The notes beneath the pieces are model-generated. The model was not told the origin of the DNA. It saw only the letters and a program-made list of their open reading frames with translations, and ran no database searches. From assembly GCA_019322375.1 (NCBI GenBank), contig JAHWIP010000008.1, forward strand, positions 1-5,069: a DNA stretch of 5,069 bases. Direction: 5' to 3'. This DNA is from Candidatus Woesearchaeota archaeon. GTDB taxonomy: Archaea; Nanobdellota; Nanobdellia; Woesearchaeales; SM23-78. Both the position numbers and the translations under genes were made by a program. Shown here piece after piece: positions 3,678 through 5,069 of the stretch (the first letter of the stretch is position 1; every line of letters starts with the position of its first letter).

Positions 3678-5069
3678 TTATTTTTTGCTCTTCTCCTTTT
3701 TAACCTCTTTTTTAATCCATTCATTCCATTCAAAGAATATTCTGTGAGAATCAAGTTTTCCTGTCTTATCCCTTACCTTATCACATATCTTATGAAACTT
3801 GTCATTGCACTTAATAACAAACCTTGATTCTAATAATTCAAGATTATTCTCTGCTTGTGCAATCTTTACAAGCTCCTCCTTAATCTTTGCTCTTAGCAAA
3901 ACATTCTCCCACACAGCATCCCAGTTGCCAGCCCATTCCTTAACATTGCCAGCAATAGCTTTAAGAATATCACTATCACCATTAATAAGCTCATCAGTAG
4001 GCTCTAACTGGTCTGTTTTAGAATTATACTTTAGAAGATCAACAAAACCATGCTCTCTCAAAGGGTCTGTTTCCCATTCCTTTCTCACCTCTGTTACCTG
4101 GGTAACACGCCTCCATCTATGCAGGCCGTCAGGGCTTCTGATGGGGTTAGCAACCACAATGATATCTGTGGCTTTGAAACTGGTTCTTGGCACCCCTAAA
4201 TCATTAACCACTCTGTCAAAAACACCATAAGGACTGTCTCCGTGAATCGTACCTGCAACCACGTTTGCAAGAGCTCCTACACGCATAGCCTCGTAAAGAG
4301 CCTTTGCTTCAGTGCTCCTAACCTCGCCTACAATAAGAGCAGAATCTCCCAGCCTGAGCGTTGTTCTTATGCCTTCATCAGCAGGCACCTCTGATGTTCC
4401 TTTTGAAAGAGCAGAAGCTACTTTCATGGACTGGATATTATAACCCAGGCTTCTAAGGCTGGCTGTGGGCAGCTCTAAAGTATCCTCTATAGTAATAATC
4501 CTGTACCTCCGCATAACCTCAACCATTATGCTGCCAAGCAAACTGGTCTTACCAGCACTCCTGGTGCCAGCCACCAGCAAGGTGCGGTTGCCGTCAATCA
4601 GAAAACTAAGAAGGCCTGCTGCTAAAGGATTAATCATCCTGTTATAAATAAATAAGCCCAAAGTCCAGGGCTTGTCACGATGACGCCTGAAAGCATAAGC
4701 AATTCCAAAAGGATTAAGCGGAGGAGCAATCACTCCTACTCTTGCCCTGGCAATTCCAGGAATAGTTATCTCTGTGTCAAGCACAGGATTAGCCTCATCC
4801 AAAGGCCTTCCACTAATCATTCTTAGCTTTGAAGCCCAGCTCTCAGCATCACTCACACTAGGAATAATATTGGTTTTGCAGTCTCCATAATCCTGGTGAA
4901 CAATGAAGATGGGTGACTGTCCAGGAGGGCTGTTAAAAGTAACATCCTGAATCTTAGGGTCTGCTAACAACACTTCTATCAAGCCAAAACCAACAGTGTA
5001 CCTTATGAGTATCATGGTAAGCTCATAAAGCTTTTTATCATTAAGCTTAATCCCTCTGTAATTAGCCAG
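3678..5069 (-). CDS. GspE/PilT/VirB11-type secretion ATPase (5' end outside window)
   Basis: This is the hexameric cytoplasmic ATPase expected to power the adjacent membrane platform. An ATG at 5015 would give 445 residues, but the frame continues open for 18 more codons to the right edge (LANYRGIKLNDKKLYELT), so the true start lies beyond the window and the ATG is probably internal. Numbering from that ATG: N-terminal domain with LLADPKIQDVTFNSP (16-30), the usual lead-in of this family; Walker A GTRSAGKT (150-157); Asp box TIEDTLEL (175-182); Walker B LIVGE (227-231, catalytic E231); His box GTIHGD (255-260). All four family motifs are intact, so it should be active. Residues beyond about 330 form a charged, helical C-terminal extension ending in a lysine-rich tail. 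The Walker A and GEVRSTEA sequences suggest an archaeal TadA-like subgroup rather than FlaI, but this is from memory of the family. Confidence 0.88.
   Translation of the reverse strand: MANYRGIKLNDKKLYELTMILIRYTVGFGLIEVLLADPKIQDVTFNSPPGQSPIFIVHQDYGDCKTNIIPSVSDAESWASKLRMISGRPLDEANPVLDTEITIPGIARARVGVIAPPLNPFGIAYAFRRHRDKPWTLGLFIYNRMINPLAAGLLSFLIDGNRTLLVAGTRSAGKTSLLGSIMVEVMRRYRIITIEDTLELPTASLRSLGYNIQSMKVASALSKGTSEVPADEGIRTTLRLGDSALIVGEVRSTEAKALYEAMRVGALANVVAGTIHGDSPYGVFDRVVNDLGVPRTSFKATDIIVVANPIRSPDGLHRWRRVTQVTEVRKEWETDPLREHGFVDLLKYNSKTDQLEPTDELINGDSDILKAIAGNVKEWAGNWDAVWENVLLRAKIKEELVKIAQAENNLELLESRFVIKCNDKFHKICDKVRDKTGKLDSHRIFFEWNEWIKKEVKKEKSKK

Noticed and set aside
1..5069. CRISPR array or insertion sequence
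   Set aside because: No regularly spaced direct repeats, transposase motifs or terminal inverted repeats were seen.

Overview
The window looks archaeal and moderately AT-rich. The main reasons are an intron-bearing tRNA gene whose splice sites form bulge-helix-bulge (BHB) motifs, TATA-like boxes about 25 bases ahead of gene starts, almost no Shine-Dalgarno sequences, and an archaeal-style secretion/pilus ATPase paired with a double-domain membrane platform protein. The small genes and noncanonical tRNA introns would fit a DPANN-type archaeon (for example a Woesearchaeota-like lineage), but that placement is inference.

Layout from left to right. The first 127 bases hold the C-terminal end of a gene read on +, most likely glycyl-tRNA synthetase. 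Eight bases later begins a small AT-rich + strand gene for a pol-beta-superfamily nucleotidyltransferase-like protein. A TATA box then precedes the most striking element: a tRNA-Phe(GAA) gene of 193 bases (675-867) that I resolve into five exons and four introns. The introns lie between tRNA positions 27/28, 37/38, 46/47 and 59/60. Removing 24, 24, 26 and 45 bases leaves a normal 74-base tRNA-Phe in which every stem pairs. Each splice site sits in a 3-base bulge flanking a 4-bp helix, as archaeal tRNA splicing endonuclease requires. No existing tRNA arm is intact in the gene except the acceptor and D stems.

After an oligo-T tract and a 7-bp inverted repeat, a small uncharacterised minus-strand frame (926-1201, possibly extending to 1279) faces the tRNA. 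The rest of the window is a minus-strand operon: an ATPase of the GspE/PilT/VirB11 type (3678 to the right edge, 5' end outside the window), followed by a 756-residue TadC/FlaJ-like membrane protein (1342-3612). Together they would form the cytoplasmic motor and membrane platform of a type IV pilus-like or secretion machine; no pilin gene is visible here.

The segment from about 136 to 1280 is more AT-rich than the secretion operon and carries small or unusual genes around the tRNA, so it reads as an accessory patch between two housekeeping or structural blocks.
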